Positions 49,596-58,699 of a stretch of DNA of 64,000 nt are shown here, piece by piece. Within the stretch, counting starts at the first letter, position 1, and each line of letters opens with the position of its first letter. The notes under the pieces are model-generated. The model saw only the letters and a list, made by a program, of their open reading frames with translations, did no database searches and was not told where the DNA came from. Made by a program: the position numbers and the translations under genes. The DNA is from Gallionella sp. (GTDB taxonomy: Bacteria > Pseudomonadota > Gammaproteobacteria > Burkholderiales > Gallionellaceae): assembly GCA_028707275.1 (NCBI GenBank), contig JAQTUP010000001.1, forward strand, positions 729,945 to 793,944, read 5' to 3'.

Positions 49596-50536
49596 AAAAA
49601 AGAGAGATCAAACTCGCACGGGGAAAGGCGCATCAGCGCGGGGTAGCCATCATCATGGTCATGCTGATCGTCGCCATGGCCACGGTGCTGGCAAGCTATC
49701 TGGCTCAGCAACAGCAATTGTGGCAACGCCAGGTCGAGAGTCAGTTTGACCGCGCACAGGCCAGGCGCCTGGGGATAGCGGGGATAGACTGGGCAAGAGC
49801 GGTACTGGCCGAGGACGCCCGCGCCAACAGCGTTGACCACGATGGCGAAATGTGGACACTGCGCTTACCTGCCATGCCCGTTGATAACGGCGAAGTCATA
49901 GGCCTCATAGAAGACCGGCAAGGGCGCTACAATCTGAACAATCTGGTACGCAACGGTTTGAGCAGCGCACCTGACATAGAACAATTCCAGCGTCTGCTGG
50001 GCCTGCTCGGATTAAACAGTGAGCTGGCCTTCGCGCTGGCCGACTGGATGGACAGCGACAGTGAGACGGCGCGCCAGGGCGGCGCTGAGGACAGTTACTA
50101 TCTGTCTTTGCCTGAACCTTATCGCAGCGCGAATCATCCGCTCTCAGAGCTGGGCGAGTTATCCCGCATCAAGGGATTTGACGAACGCGTCATCGAACGA
50201 TTGCGCCCTTTTGTCAGCACATTACCACTCTTTTTACCCGTCAATGCCAATTTTGCGCCTGCCGAAGTGCTCGCCGCCCTCATCCCGGAGATGAGTTTAT
50301 CGGATGCACGCATACTGGTTCAGCAAAGACGAGGACACCCGTTCAATAACATCATCGAATTCAAACAACGCCTGCCCCGAAATGGTACTCAAGTGAACAG
50401 TCAGGATTTTTCCGTCAGCAGTACCTTTTTCTGGGTCACCGGGCGTGCCAGTGTCGCCAATTCCCAGGTCAGCACACAAGCCCTGTTGCAGCGTACGGGA
50501 AACTGGCCGACCGTCGTCTGGCAAAGCGTACAATGA
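49592..50536 (+). CDS. gspK: Type II secretion minor pseudopilin GspK
   Basis: The 314-residue product has leader and N-terminal helix HQRGVAIIMVMLIVAMATVLASYLAQ, which lacks the Glu+5 usual in other pseudopilins, as is normal for GspK. It contains DRQGRYNLNNLV, LADWMDSDSETARQGGAEDSYY and FLPVNANFAPAEVLAAL. It caps the pseudopilus tip. The start overlaps gspJ (ATGA); the longer frame from 49454 lies in gspJ. Confidence 0.94.
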   Translation: MKKREIKLARGKAHQRGVAIIMVMLIVAMATVLASYLAQQQQLWQRQVESQFDRAQARRLGIAGIDWARAVLAEDARANSVDHDGEMWTLRLPAMPVDNGEVIGLIEDRQGRYNLNNLVRNGLSSAPDIEQFQRLLGLLGLNSELAFALADWMDSDSETARQGGAEDSYYLSLPEPYRSANHPLSELGELSRIKGFDERVIERLRPFVSTLPLFLPVNANFAPAEVLAALIPEMSLSDARILVQQRRGHPFNNIIEFKQRLPRNGTQVNSQDFSVSSTFFWVTGRASVANSQVSTQALLQRTGNWPTVVWQSVQ

Positions 50537-50690
50537 GAGCCCTCATCTCCCGCACCGGACGCCCGTCATCAATGCCGGACGATATTGGCGTCGGCATCAC
50601 GCCTGGCATGCCTCCTTTGAATTGTCGTCACACGATTGATTTGCAACAACACGCTGTTTTGCCGAATAATTTGCCTCAGGTGTCCCCATC

Positions 50691-51890
50691 ATGAACGTTC
50701 TGCGTCTCTATTTTTCAGCCCAATGGCAAGATGGCAACTCCCCCTGTCCCTGGGCGCTCTGCGACGAGGCCGGCACTGTGTTGCAACAGGGGGTATCGCC
50801 ACTGGCCGCCATCCCACGCACCCCGGAATGCATCGGCATTCTTGCGGCCGACCGGGTACTGATCTTCACAACAAACAAGCCGCCCGGCAACCTGCGCCGC
50901 TGGCGAACGGCGCTGCCTTTTATCGCAGAGGAACACGCCCTGACAGATCCGGACGATCTACACGCAGTTCCTGCCGCATCATCGGATGTCGGCAGCATAG
51001 CGGTGTCTGTCATCTCAAAATCCTGGTTAAAACAAATCCTGTCGGCCACGGCAGACAGGCCCATGCGCCGCCTGATTGCCGAGTCACTCATGCCGACCTT
51101 ATCCGACAACTCGTGGACACTCGTCCGGGACGGACAACAGGGATTTTTGCGCACCTCGATGACCACCGGCATGGCGCTGGACAACGGCGACGAACACACG
51201 CCACCCCTGGCATTACAGCTCAGCCTGGCGGCCGCCGGGCTCCGGGCTCCCGCACAAATTGAGCTGCGCTTATCAGACACGAACACTGTTACACCTGACT
51301 GGAGTTTACCCGTCCCTCTGACGCCAGGCGACGCCTGGGACTGGCGGCGCGCACCGATCAGCGACAAAATACCCAATTTGCTGTGGGGCGACTTCGCGCC
51401 CACCCTGCGCCTGCTGGACGGACTTGGCAAACTGCGCCCCGCCCTGTATATCTTGCTCGCGGCTCTGGCTATAGAGGTAATCGGGACACATATCGAGTGG
51501 TCCATGTTAGCTCGGGAAAAACATGCCTTGCTGCAACAGCAGGAGCAGATTTTTCGCGCGGCCTTTGGTGATGAGAGCACGCTGGTCGACGCCCCATTAC
51601 AAATGCAGCGCAATCTGGCCGCCTTGCGCCATGGTGCCGGGGTCGCAGATGATGCCGATTTTATTGCGCTGCTCGATGCGGCGACGCCATTACTGAGTGC
51701 CGGCGCCGTGCTGCGAGGCCTGAGCTATGAATCCGGAAAACTGGAACTCGATCTTAAACTGGGCAATGCGGCGGCTTTTCACGCCCTGGAAGGACAACGA
51801 AACGGGTTCAGGATTCGTGCGAGCAACCTGCGCGATCTGGTCGATGGCACCGAGGCAAAATTAACCCTGTCACAGGAAGGATTGCGATGA
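50691..51890 (+). CDS. gspL: Type II secretion assembly protein GspL
   Basis: The 399-residue product has an actin-like cytoplasmic part (~1-240: RWRTALPFIAEEHALTDPDDLH, LPVPLTPGDAWDWRRAP), one membrane helix (~250, PALYILLAALAIEVIG) and a ferredoxin-like periplasmic part (LLDAATPLLSAGAVLRGLSYESGKLELDL). It recruits GspE to the inner membrane. It is 154 bp after gspK, with no promoter seen between, and overlaps gspM. Confidence 0.92.
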   Translation: MNVLRLYFSAQWQDGNSPCPWALCDEAGTVLQQGVSPLAAIPRTPECIGILAADRVLIFTTNKPPGNLRRWRTALPFIAEEHALTDPDDLHAVPAASSDVGSIAVSVISKSWLKQILSATADRPMRRLIAESLMPTLSDNSWTLVRDGQQGFLRTSMTTGMALDNGDEHTPPLALQLSLAAAGLRAPAQIELRLSDTNTVTPDWSLPVPLTPGDAWDWRRAPISDKIPNLLWGDFAPTLRLLDGLGKLRPALYILLAALAIEVIGTHIEWSMLAREKHALLQQQEQIFRAAFGDESTLVDAPLQMQRNLAALRHGAGVADDADFIALLDAATPLLSAGAVLRGLSYESGKLELDLKLGNAAAFHALEGQRNGFRIRASNLRDLVDGTEAKLTLSQEGLR

Positions 51891-52399
51891 AATTGCGTCT
51901 GAAAAAACTGCGTCAGCAAAACTGGGACACGCGCACGCTCACCGAACGCAAGATCATTATCGCAGGCGCTCTGCTGGTACTCCCGCTGGCCGCCTATCTT
52001 CTGTTGTGGCGTCCGGCACATCAAGCGGTGAGTCAGTTGCACAAGAGCCTGCCACAACTGCGGATTCAAACAGGACAAATGCGCATAGCGGCCGGTCAAA
52101 TTGAAGAAATTCGCCACCGTCCGCAACTGGCCGTGATGGATGCAGAAGCGGTCAAGGCCGCCATCGAAGTGTCGGCAGCGAAATATCAGCTGCAAGATAC
52201 GCTGACCACGCTCATTGCACAGGAACCCGCCGGTGTGCGCCTGAGCATTTCTGCCATATCATTTGAAAAATGGCTGATCTGGCTGCGTGAATTGGAAAAT
52301 TCGCAACATATCCGGGTCGACTCCATCGCCATCACACGACTGGCACAGCCAGGCCTGGTCGCTGTCCGCGCCACGCTCACCAATGGCTCAACGCTGTGA
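51887..52399 (+). CDS. gspM: Type II secretion assembly protein GspM
   Basis: The 170-residue product has a basic N terminus, a membrane helix (IIAGALLVLPLAAYLLLW), then a coiled and ferredoxin-like periplasmic part (AISFEKWLIWLRELENSQHIRV). It pairs with GspL. It overlaps its neighbours on both sides by 4 bp. Confidence 0.9.
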   Translation: MKLRLKKLRQQNWDTRTLTERKIIIAGALLVLPLAAYLLLWRPAHQAVSQLHKSLPQLRIQTGQMRIAAGQIEEIRHRPQLAVMDAEAVKAAIEVSAAKYQLQDTLTTLIAQEPAGVRLSISAISFEKWLIWLRELENSQHIRVDSIAITRLAQPGLVAVRATLTNGSTL

Positions 52400-53133
52400 G
52401 ACGCTATCTTGCGCTGTTTGCCGCCGCCTATTTTCTCCTCGCCTTGCTCGTGACGGCGCCCTCCTCCTTGCTGAATAGCCCCCTCATGCGCCTGAGCGAA
52501 GGGCGTCTGTCACTGGCCAATTGCCAGGGTACAATCTGGCACGGGAGCGCGACACCGGTTCTGCACCTGGGGAAAAATTCGGATATTGCACTGCATCTGC
52601 TCGACTGGCGCATCAGGCCACAAGCCGTGCTCAAAGGCCAGCTCAATGCAGTCCTTCACTGGGACCAATCCGCAACATCCATGGAGCTCACGCTGGATCG
52701 TCAGTCAGTCATCCTGACCCGTCTTCAGCTGCCCCTGCCGGCCGAGATCATCGGCGAATTGTCGCCGTATCTCAAACCGGCTCAATTTAGCGGCAGGCTC
52801 TTTATCGAAAGCCCGCAACTTAGCTACACCGGTCATCATCTGTCCGGCAACGCCACCGCACACTGGGATCAGGCAGGCTCCGCCCTGTCTGCCGTTCAAC
52901 CACTGGGCAATTACCAGCTTGACATGGTCGCCGACCAGCAAAGCCTGCATGCCGTACTGACCACCGAGGGCGGAGCATTGTTGCTGGCGGGCACGGGGAG
53001 CTGGTCGCCCGCGCAAAAATTTAATTTCAACGGGACAGCCAGCGCCACGGAAGCCTCAAGACCCATGCTCGCCGAACTCCTCCACCATCTTGGCCCGGAG
53101 GAGACTCCCGGGGTGTATAAAATTTCGCTGTAA
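52396..53133 (+). CDS. gspN: Type II secretion protein GspN
   Basis: The 245-residue product starts at GTG 52396, overlapping the gspM stop. It has a signal anchor (LALFAAAYFLLALLVTAP) and the family's LSLANCQGTIWHGSATPVL and HWDQAGSALSAVQPLGNYQLDM. GspN is not universal in type II systems. It ends only 18 bp from the end of the convergent gspF. Confidence 0.85.
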   Translation: MRRYLALFAAAYFLLALLVTAPSSLLNSPLMRLSEGRLSLANCQGTIWHGSATPVLHLGKNSDIALHLLDWRIRPQAVLKGQLNAVLHWDQSATSMELTLDRQSVILTRLQLPLPAEIIGELSPYLKPAQFSGRLFIESPQLSYTGHHLSGNATAHWDQAGSALSAVQPLGNYQLDMVADQQSLHAVLTTEGGALLLAGTGSWSPAQKFNFNGTASATEASRPMLAELLHHLGPEETPGVYKISL

Positions 53134-53151
53134 AACACCCGCCGCTGGCAG

Positions 53152-54375
53152 CTAGCGCACCATCTGGTTCATCTGAATAATCGGCATCAGGATAGCCAAC
53201 ACGATCATCAGCACCACGGCACCCATGGTCAAAATCAGCACAGGCTCCAGCAATGAGGTGAGGATGGCGGTGTAGTTACCCACCTCCTGCTCCTGCTGGT
53301 CTGCTGCGCGCTCCAGCATGACATCCAGTTTTCCGCTGGCCTCCCCGCTGGCGATCAGATGCACCAGCATCGGCGGAAAATAGCCTGATACGGCAAGCGC
53401 GCGGCTCAGACTCACCCCTTCACGCACCTTTTTAGCCGCGTCATCCAGGGCTTGCCGCATCGGCAAATTGTTGACCACGCCTGCTGCCGCATTCAATGCA
53501 ATCATCAGCGGAACGCCGCTGCCGGCTAAAATGGCCATGGTACTGGCCATGCGAGCGGTGTTAATCCCTCGTACCAGCCGCCCCAGCACCGGCAGCCGCA
53601 ACAGGCGCAAATGCGCCTGGTATCGCAGCCTGGGCTGGCGCAAAACGAAGTGCATGGTCGCGGCTCCCGCTGCCAGCATCAACAACACATAACCCCAGGT
53701 GGCCTGCAGCGTTGCGCTCACCCAGATTAGCGATCGCGTCAACAGCGGCAAGGTTTGATGCGACTGTTCAAACACGCCTATCACCTGCGGCACCACGTAA
53801 ATCAACAAACCGCCCACCACCAGCAATGCCACCAGCGTGACGATCGCCGGATAAATGAACGCCAGCACGACCTTTTGCCGCAAGGCGTGACGCTGCTCGG
53901 TGTAATCGGCCAGACGCAGCATGACGCGCCCCAGTTCTCCGGACGCCTCGCCTGCCGTGACCAGGGCGCGATACAACTCGGGGAAGATGGATTCATAATG
54001 CCCCAACGCTTTTGCAAAGGTATGTCCTGCCAGCACCTCCGCCCTCACCCCCGCCAGCACCTGTCGCACGGTCTCGTTTTCGCTTTGTTCGACCAGCGCA
54101 CTCAGCGCCTGCTCCAGGGTCAGACTCGCATCCAGCAAGGTGGCCATCTGGCGTGTGATCAGGCTCAACTGTGCGACCGACAAGCGGCCACGCCGCCACT
54201 GCCAGCCGCCCTCGCGGGAGTTCTGCATGGAATCCTGAGAGACAACTTCAATGGACAGGAGGGTCAGATTCGCTTCGCGCAAGTTGACTCGTCCCTGACG
54301 CAGCGTATCGGCCTCGGTCACGCCGCGCAACAGCTTACCTTGACTGTCCAGTGCCTGATAACTGAATGCTGCCAT
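53152..54375 (-). CDS. gspF: Type II secretion inner-membrane platform protein GspF
   Basis: The 407-residue product opens MAAFSYQALDSQGKLLRG and has two GspF domains (~70-195 and ~270-395) with LITRQMATLLDASLTLEQAL and LAILAGSGVPLMIALNAAA, and three membrane helices. It couples the ATPase to the pseudopilus. It lies 130 bp after gspE. Confidence 0.95.
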   Translation of the reverse strand: MAAFSYQALDSQGKLLRGVTEADTLRQGRVNLREANLTLLSIEVVSQDSMQNSREGGWQWRRGRLSVAQLSLITRQMATLLDASLTLEQALSALVEQSENETVRQVLAGVRAEVLAGHTFAKALGHYESIFPELYRALVTAGEASGELGRVMLRLADYTEQRHALRQKVVLAFIYPAIVTLVALLVVGGLLIYVVPQVIGVFEQSHQTLPLLTRSLIWVSATLQATWGYVLLMLAAGAATMHFVLRQPRLRYQAHLRLLRLPVLGRLVRGINTARMASTMAILAGSGVPLMIALNAAAGVVNNLPMRQALDDAAKKVREGVSLSRALAVSGYFPPMLVHLIASGEASGKLDVMLERAADQQEQEVGNYTAILTSLLEPVLILTMGAVVLMIVLAILMPIIQMNQMVR

Positions 54376-54428
54376 AATTTAATCTCTTGCCGGATAAAAA
54401 ACGCCGTCTCACACGGAGAGCGCGGATT

Positions 54429-54448
54429 CCTCCCCTGCAAGGGGGAGG
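54429..54448. repeat. C-rich hairpin between gspE and gspF
   Basis: CCTCCCC and GGGGAGG face each other over about 6 nt; the same style as the elements at 5785 and 22665. It may attenuate gspF expression or be a dispersed repeat. Confidence 0.5.
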
Positions 54449-54505
54449 GGATATTGATAGGCTGAGTTCAACAACTAACGATGACATAGCCCTGGTTTTT
54501 GATCG

Positions 54506-55993
54506 TTAGTCGCGGGTGACCCGCAGCAATTCTTCGAGCGAAGTGATACCGGAGGCGACCAGCCTCATGCCGTCTTGCCGCAGGCGGCGCATGCCGTGCT
54601 GCTGGGCATAGGCACGCAAATCCTGTTCGGATGCTCTGTCGTGTATCAAATGGCGCAGGCCATCGTCGACCAACAACAATTCATAAATCCCGCTGCGCCC
54701 CCGATAGCCCGTGTGATGACAGGCCTCGCAGGCCGATGGCCGGTAGAGTCTGGCAGGGGGCACCTCCGGCTCAAACATGGCCTGTTCGATCGAATCGGGC
54801 AAATAACTCTCGCGGCAATGCGTACACAAGGTGCGTACCAGCCGTTGTGCCAGCACGCCTAACAGACTGGAGGATAACAAAAAAGGCTCGACCGACATAT
54901 CGGTTAAGCGCGTGATCGAACTGACAGTGTCATTGGTGTGCAGTGTCGCCAGCACCAGATGGCCGGTCAGACTCGCCTGCACGGCAATCTGTGCGGTTTC
55001 CAGATCGCGGATTTCGCCTATCATGATCACATCCGGATCCTGGCGCAAAATCGCGCGCAACGCGCGCGCAAAGCTCATGTCGATGCGCGGATTAACCTGG
55101 GTCTGGCCTATGCCGTCCAGATCGTATTCCACCGGGTCTTCCACTGTCATCACGTTGGTCACGGTAGCATCAATACGCGAGAGCGCCGCATACAGCGTGG
55201 TGGTCTTTCCCGATCCGGTAGGGCCTGTCACCAGCACGATGCCGTGAGGCTGACGCACCAGCGTATCTATCGCTGCGAGCGTACTGCCGTCCATGCCCAG
55301 TTTGGTTAATTCAAGTCGCCCCGCATCCTTGTCCAAAAGACGCAACACGATGCGCTCGCCGTGTCCGGTGGGCAAGGTAGAGACACGCACGTCGACAGGT
55401 TTACCTGCCAGCCTCAGGGTGATGCGTCCGTCCTGGGGCAGACGTTTCTCGGCAATGTCCAGCTCCGCCATGATCTTGATGCGGGATACCATCGCGGCAT
55501 GCAAGGCGCGGTGCGGCTCGATCACATCTTTCAGTGTGCCGTCCACACGAAACCGTACTGCCGAGCGCATCTCAAACGGTTCTATATGGATATCCGATGC
55601 ATTTTCACGCACCGCCTGAGTCAGCAGCGCATTGATCATGCGGATCACCGGCGCATCGCTGTCAGCATCGAGCAAATCTTCTATTTTCGGCAGGTCGTTC
55701 ACCAACTGCGATAAATCCATGTCCTGTTCCACATCGTCCACCATGGACGCGGCAGAACCTTCTGCCTGCCCGTAGGCAGCCGCCAGGGCGCAGTCGAATT
55801 CAGCAACCTGTGCCAGCGTGGCATGTAACGGCACGGCCAGCACGCGACGAACTTCGGCCAGCACGGCCGCCGCCGCATCCGCGCGCACACACACCTTTGC
55901 ACCTTCCGGGCTTAACCCGATCAGCAGCACGCCATGGTTTTTGGCAAATGAATAGGGAATTTTTTTAGGCGAGAACCTGATCGCGGCATCCAT
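54506..55993 (-). CDS. gspE: Type II secretion ATPase GspE
   Basis: The 495-residue product has a short N1-type domain, an N2 region with SDIHIEPFE, Walker A GPTGSGKTT (257-265), Asp box TVEDPVEYDLDGIGQTQVN, Walker B ILRQDPDVIMIGEIRD and a His box (LATLHTNDT). A tetracysteine zinc site (CTHC and CEACHHTGY) lies near 390-440. ATG 55993 has GGAG 6 bp upstream; TTG 55999 is rejected. Codons for the AAYGQAEGS loop contain a CTGCCTG-type palindrome. Confidence 0.96.
   Translation of the reverse strand: MDAAIRFSPKKIPYSFAKNHGVLLIGLSPEGAKVCVRADAAAAVLAEVRRVLAVPLHATLAQVAEFDCALAAAYGQAEGSAASMVDDVEQDMDLSQLVNDLPKIEDLLDADSDAPVIRMINALLTQAVRENASDIHIEPFEMRSAVRFRVDGTLKDVIEPHRALHAAMVSRIKIMAELDIAEKRLPQDGRITLRLAGKPVDVRVSTLPTGHGERIVLRLLDKDAGRLELTKLGMDGSTLAAIDTLVRQPHGIVLVTGPTGSGKTTTLYAALSRIDATVTNVMTVEDPVEYDLDGIGQTQVNPRIDMSFARALRAILRQDPDVIMIGEIRDLETAQIAVQASLTGHLVLATLHTNDTVSSITRLTDMSVEPFLLSSSLLGVLAQRLVRTLCTHCRESYLPDSIEQAMFEPEVPPARLYRPSACEACHHTGYRGRSGIYELLLVDDGLRHLIHDRASEQDLRAYAQQHGMRRLRQDGMRLVASGITSLEELLRVTRD
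55762..55779. repeat. CTGCCTG-type palindrome inside gspE
   Basis: CTGCCT-GCCCGT-AGGCAG, related to the non-coding palindromes at 39227-39280. It encodes part of a non-conserved N-terminal loop of GspE, so it is tolerated. Confidence 0.55.
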
Positions 55994-56039
55994 GGTCAAC
56001 TCCGTGCGCCTGTTAGATCGCGAAAATAATGAGCCGCAC

Positions 56040-58019
56040 TCACGATTTTACGGCGGCAGCAGAAGGTGAGGATGGCGGGCTCAAAGGCGGCAAGACGGGC
56101 GCTGTCATATCCGGCAGCAGCACACGAGATGGAAACTGGCCTTTCATCTGTTCTTCGCGCAGATAATCATAACGATCCTGCGTCAGACTCTGATGCGCAT
56201 GGCCGTCGCGCAACACGTACGGACGGATGAATACCATCAGATTGGTTTTGGTATGCCGCCGGTTTTCACGGCGGAACAGATTCCCCAAACCGGGAATATC
56301 CCCCAGCACCGGCACCTTGTCTTCACCATTGCTCACAGAGTCCTGAATCAGGCCACCCAACACAATAATCTGACCTTCATCGACCAGAACGGTCGATTCG
56401 AGCGACCGCTTGTTGGTAATAATCCCGGCCGCATTGTTGATCGTCTGTGGCTGAACACTGGACACTTCCTGATACACCTGCAACTTGACCGTACCCCCTT
56501 GCGAAATCTGCGGTTTGATGCGCAAGGTCAGCCCGACGTCCTTGCGCTCTATGGTCTGAAATGGCGAAGCGGTCGTCGAACTTCCTGTTTGCGCATAGCT
56601 GCCGGTGATGAAAGGGACATTCTGGCCGATAATGATCTTGGCTTCTTCGTTATCCAGGGTCAGCAGATTCGGCGTGGACAGGATATTGGCATTGGCATCG
56701 CTTTCCAGGATATGCGCCAGCACGCCCAGGTTGAGCACCGTACCGACACCCGGAATGGTCGTTGTACCTCTTACGATACCAATATTCAGCCCCTGCCCCA
56801 CCGTGCTGAGGTTACTGGCCGCGCTGGTGATGTTGCCGCCACCGGCGCCCGCCACGCCAAAATTGGTTCCGCCGATCACATTGGCCCCCGCCCGGTTGAC
56901 GCCGGTCAAATCCTGCCACTGGATACCGAATTCTGCTGCCTTATCGGCGGTCACTTCTGCAATCAATGCCTCGACAAAAATCTGCGCACGGCGCATGTCC
57001 AGCATTTCCACGACGGCGCGCAAATTGTTATACACCGCATCCGGTGCCGTGATGATCAGGGCATTCGACGCCACATCCGCCTGTATCATGCCGCCGCCCG
57101 TGGGGGCTGCAACGGCACCTGCAACTGCACCTGCAGGCGCTGCAACGGCGGTCATATCGCCGCTCAATACCGCACGCAACGTTACCGCCAGTTTGGCCGC
57201 TTCCGCATTTTTCAGGTACACCACATGAATATTGCCCGGTGCACTGGTTTGCATATCGAGTTTGGCCACCAGCTCTTTGACACGCTCAACCCGCGACGGG
57301 CTGTCGGTGCGCAACAACAAACAATTGGTGCGTACATCCGCCATCAGCATGAAGCGCTGGCTCGCATCGGTCGAGCCCGAGGCCATCACCGAACCATCCT
57401 GCATCAGTCGATTGATGGTTTGCGCCAGATCCATGACCGAGGCGTATTTCACCGGGATCACGATGGGGGCTGCGGCCTGCGGCTGATCTATCGTCGCCAC
57501 AATCTGCTCGATGCGTTTCAAATTACTGGCATAGTCGGTCACGACCAAAGCATTGTTATTCGGATAGGCCACCAGGATATTGTTAGGCGAGATCAAAGGG
57601 CGCAGGACAGGCACAAGCAGTGCCGCCGATTCGTGGTGCAGCATGAACACGCGCGTCACAAGCTTGTCTGCCGTGCCCTTGTCTCCGACACCGGAGATGT
57701 ACAGCTTGGCATCCGCTTCGGGCAACACCTTGGTCACGCCGTTGGACTCGACGGCGGCAAAGCCTTGCAAACGCAGCGCCGACAACAGCGTGTCGTAGGC
57801 TAAGGAGGCCGGAATCGGCGTCGCAGATACCATGTTAATGGTGCCTTTAACCCGGGGATCTACCAGAAAATTGCGCCGGGTAATTTGCGAGACAGCCTTG
57901 ATAACCTCTTCGATATCGGCGTTCACAAAGTTCAGCGACACCTGATCTTCCGCAGCAATAGCCCACGAAGACACGACGAATACGCCGCACGAGACCCACC
58001 ATGCTAACCTGGTCCACAT
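56040..58019 (-). CDS. gspD: Type II secretion outer-membrane secretin GspD
   Basis: The 659-residue product has a signal peptide ending AIAA and an N0 domain (~26-95, VSLNFVNADIEEVIKAVSQ). N1-N3 repeats follow (to ~385, with DYASNLKRIEQIVATIDQPQ and FVEALIAEVTADKAAEFGIQW), and a secretin core (~390-610: NILSTPNLLTLDNEEAKIIIGQNVPF, VLVDEGQIIVLGGLIQDS). AAGGGG precedes the ATG by 6 bp. A 40-bp gap follows to gspE. Confidence 0.96.
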   Translation of the reverse strand: MWTRLAWWVSCGVFVVSSWAIAAEDQVSLNFVNADIEEVIKAVSQITRRNFLVDPRVKGTINMVSATPIPASLAYDTLLSALRLQGFAAVESNGVTKVLPEADAKLYISGVGDKGTADKLVTRVFMLHHESAALLVPVLRPLISPNNILVAYPNNNALVVTDYASNLKRIEQIVATIDQPQAAAPIVIPVKYASVMDLAQTINRLMQDGSVMASGSTDASQRFMLMADVRTNCLLLRTDSPSRVERVKELVAKLDMQTSAPGNIHVVYLKNAEAAKLAVTLRAVLSGDMTAVAAPAGAVAGAVAAPTGGGMIQADVASNALIITAPDAVYNNLRAVVEMLDMRRAQIFVEALIAEVTADKAAEFGIQWQDLTGVNRAGANVIGGTNFGVAGAGGGNITSAASNLSTVGQGLNIGIVRGTTTIPGVGTVLNLGVLAHILESDANANILSTPNLLTLDNEEAKIIIGQNVPFITGSYAQTGSSTTASPFQTIERKDVGLTLRIKPQISQGGTVKLQVYQEVSSVQPQTINNAAGIITNKRSLESTVLVDEGQIIVLGGLIQDSVSNGEDKVPVLGDIPGLGNLFRRENRRHTKTNLMVFIRPYVLRDGHAHQSLTQDRYDYLREEQMKGQFPSRVLLPDMTAPVLPPLSPPSSPSAAAVKS

Positions 58020-58096
58020 TCGATACCCCTTAATAATTATTATTTACGGTTCACTCAAGGCGAACAGCATGTGCGACTGAAGCTATCCGGCAGGCA

Positions 58097-58573
58097 TTAA
58101 CTTGCCGGAGCAGACACGGCGGTGGCCTGTTCTCCCTCCACGCGTGCCGGTAATTTTTTTTCTATCTGTATCTGTTCACGCACGCCGCGACGCTCAATGA
58201 CCACGTGATCTTTAGCCACTTCCACCAGTTTGGCACCCGCGACAAGCTCCCGCCCCGTCACCAGCCCTACCTGACGCTTTCCATCGAGTTCAAAAATCGC
58301 AAAACCCGGGGTACCGGCAAACACGCCTACCAGACGCACATTGGGTAACGCCGCCTCATGCCGGCTCTCCGATGGCGCAGCAACACCGAACAAATGCTCT
58401 GCCGGAATATCGGATTCATGCTGTGCGGCCGACAAAACATGAACACTCACCGGCGCCAGCAGCACCCACGTCCAGTGAGCCAGCAGCGCGCCGGTCACCA
58501 GTACCGCGACGACGCGCCACATGAAGATCCCCCGTGCGGAGGCCCCGACCGCGCTGCCTTTTTCCATCGACAT
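58097..58573 (-). CDS. gspC: Type II secretion protein GspC, without PDZ domain
   Basis: The 158-residue product has one membrane helix (~20-40), then the HR domain (HLFGVAAPSE, LPNVRLVGVFAGTPGFAIFEL, VGRELVAGAKLVEVAKDHVVIERRG split over the fold). The protein ends there, with none of the C-terminal PDZ domain of Klebsiella or Vibrio GspC; other proteobacteria have such short forms. It links GspD to the inner-membrane platform. It is the first gene of the gspCDEF block. Confidence 0.88.
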   Translation of the reverse strand: MSMEKGSAVGASARGIFMWRVVAVLVTGALLAHWTWVLLAPVSVHVLSAAQHESDIPAEHLFGVAAPSESRHEAALPNVRLVGVFAGTPGFAIFELDGKRQVGLVTGRELVAGAKLVEVAKDHVVIERRGVREQIQIEKKLPARVEGEQATAVSAPAS

Positions 58574-58628
58574 CGACGTAACCCGTTAAATTTCTGTTTT
58601 GCAGTATACATACCGGGTAAACACACTC

Positions 58629-58644
58629 CGTACGCCAGCGCACA
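58629..58644. promoter_or_regulatory. CRP-like dyad operator shared by gspC and the 58700 gene
   Basis: CGTACG-CCAG-CGCACA lies between divergent genes. On the plus strand TAGACT (58666-58671) starts 29.5 bp from the centre; on the minus strand TATACT (58608-58603) starts 28.5 bp from it. One dyad could thus serve both promoters. Confidence 0.62.
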
Positions 58645-58699
58645 TACTCCATCTTAAAACAGCACTAGACTGCGAATTCCATCATCACACTGAAATAAA

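Noticed and set aside
56193..57803. 536-residue plus-strand ORF
   Set aside because: It is antisense to gspD and rich in His/Arg/Gln from reversed codon bias.
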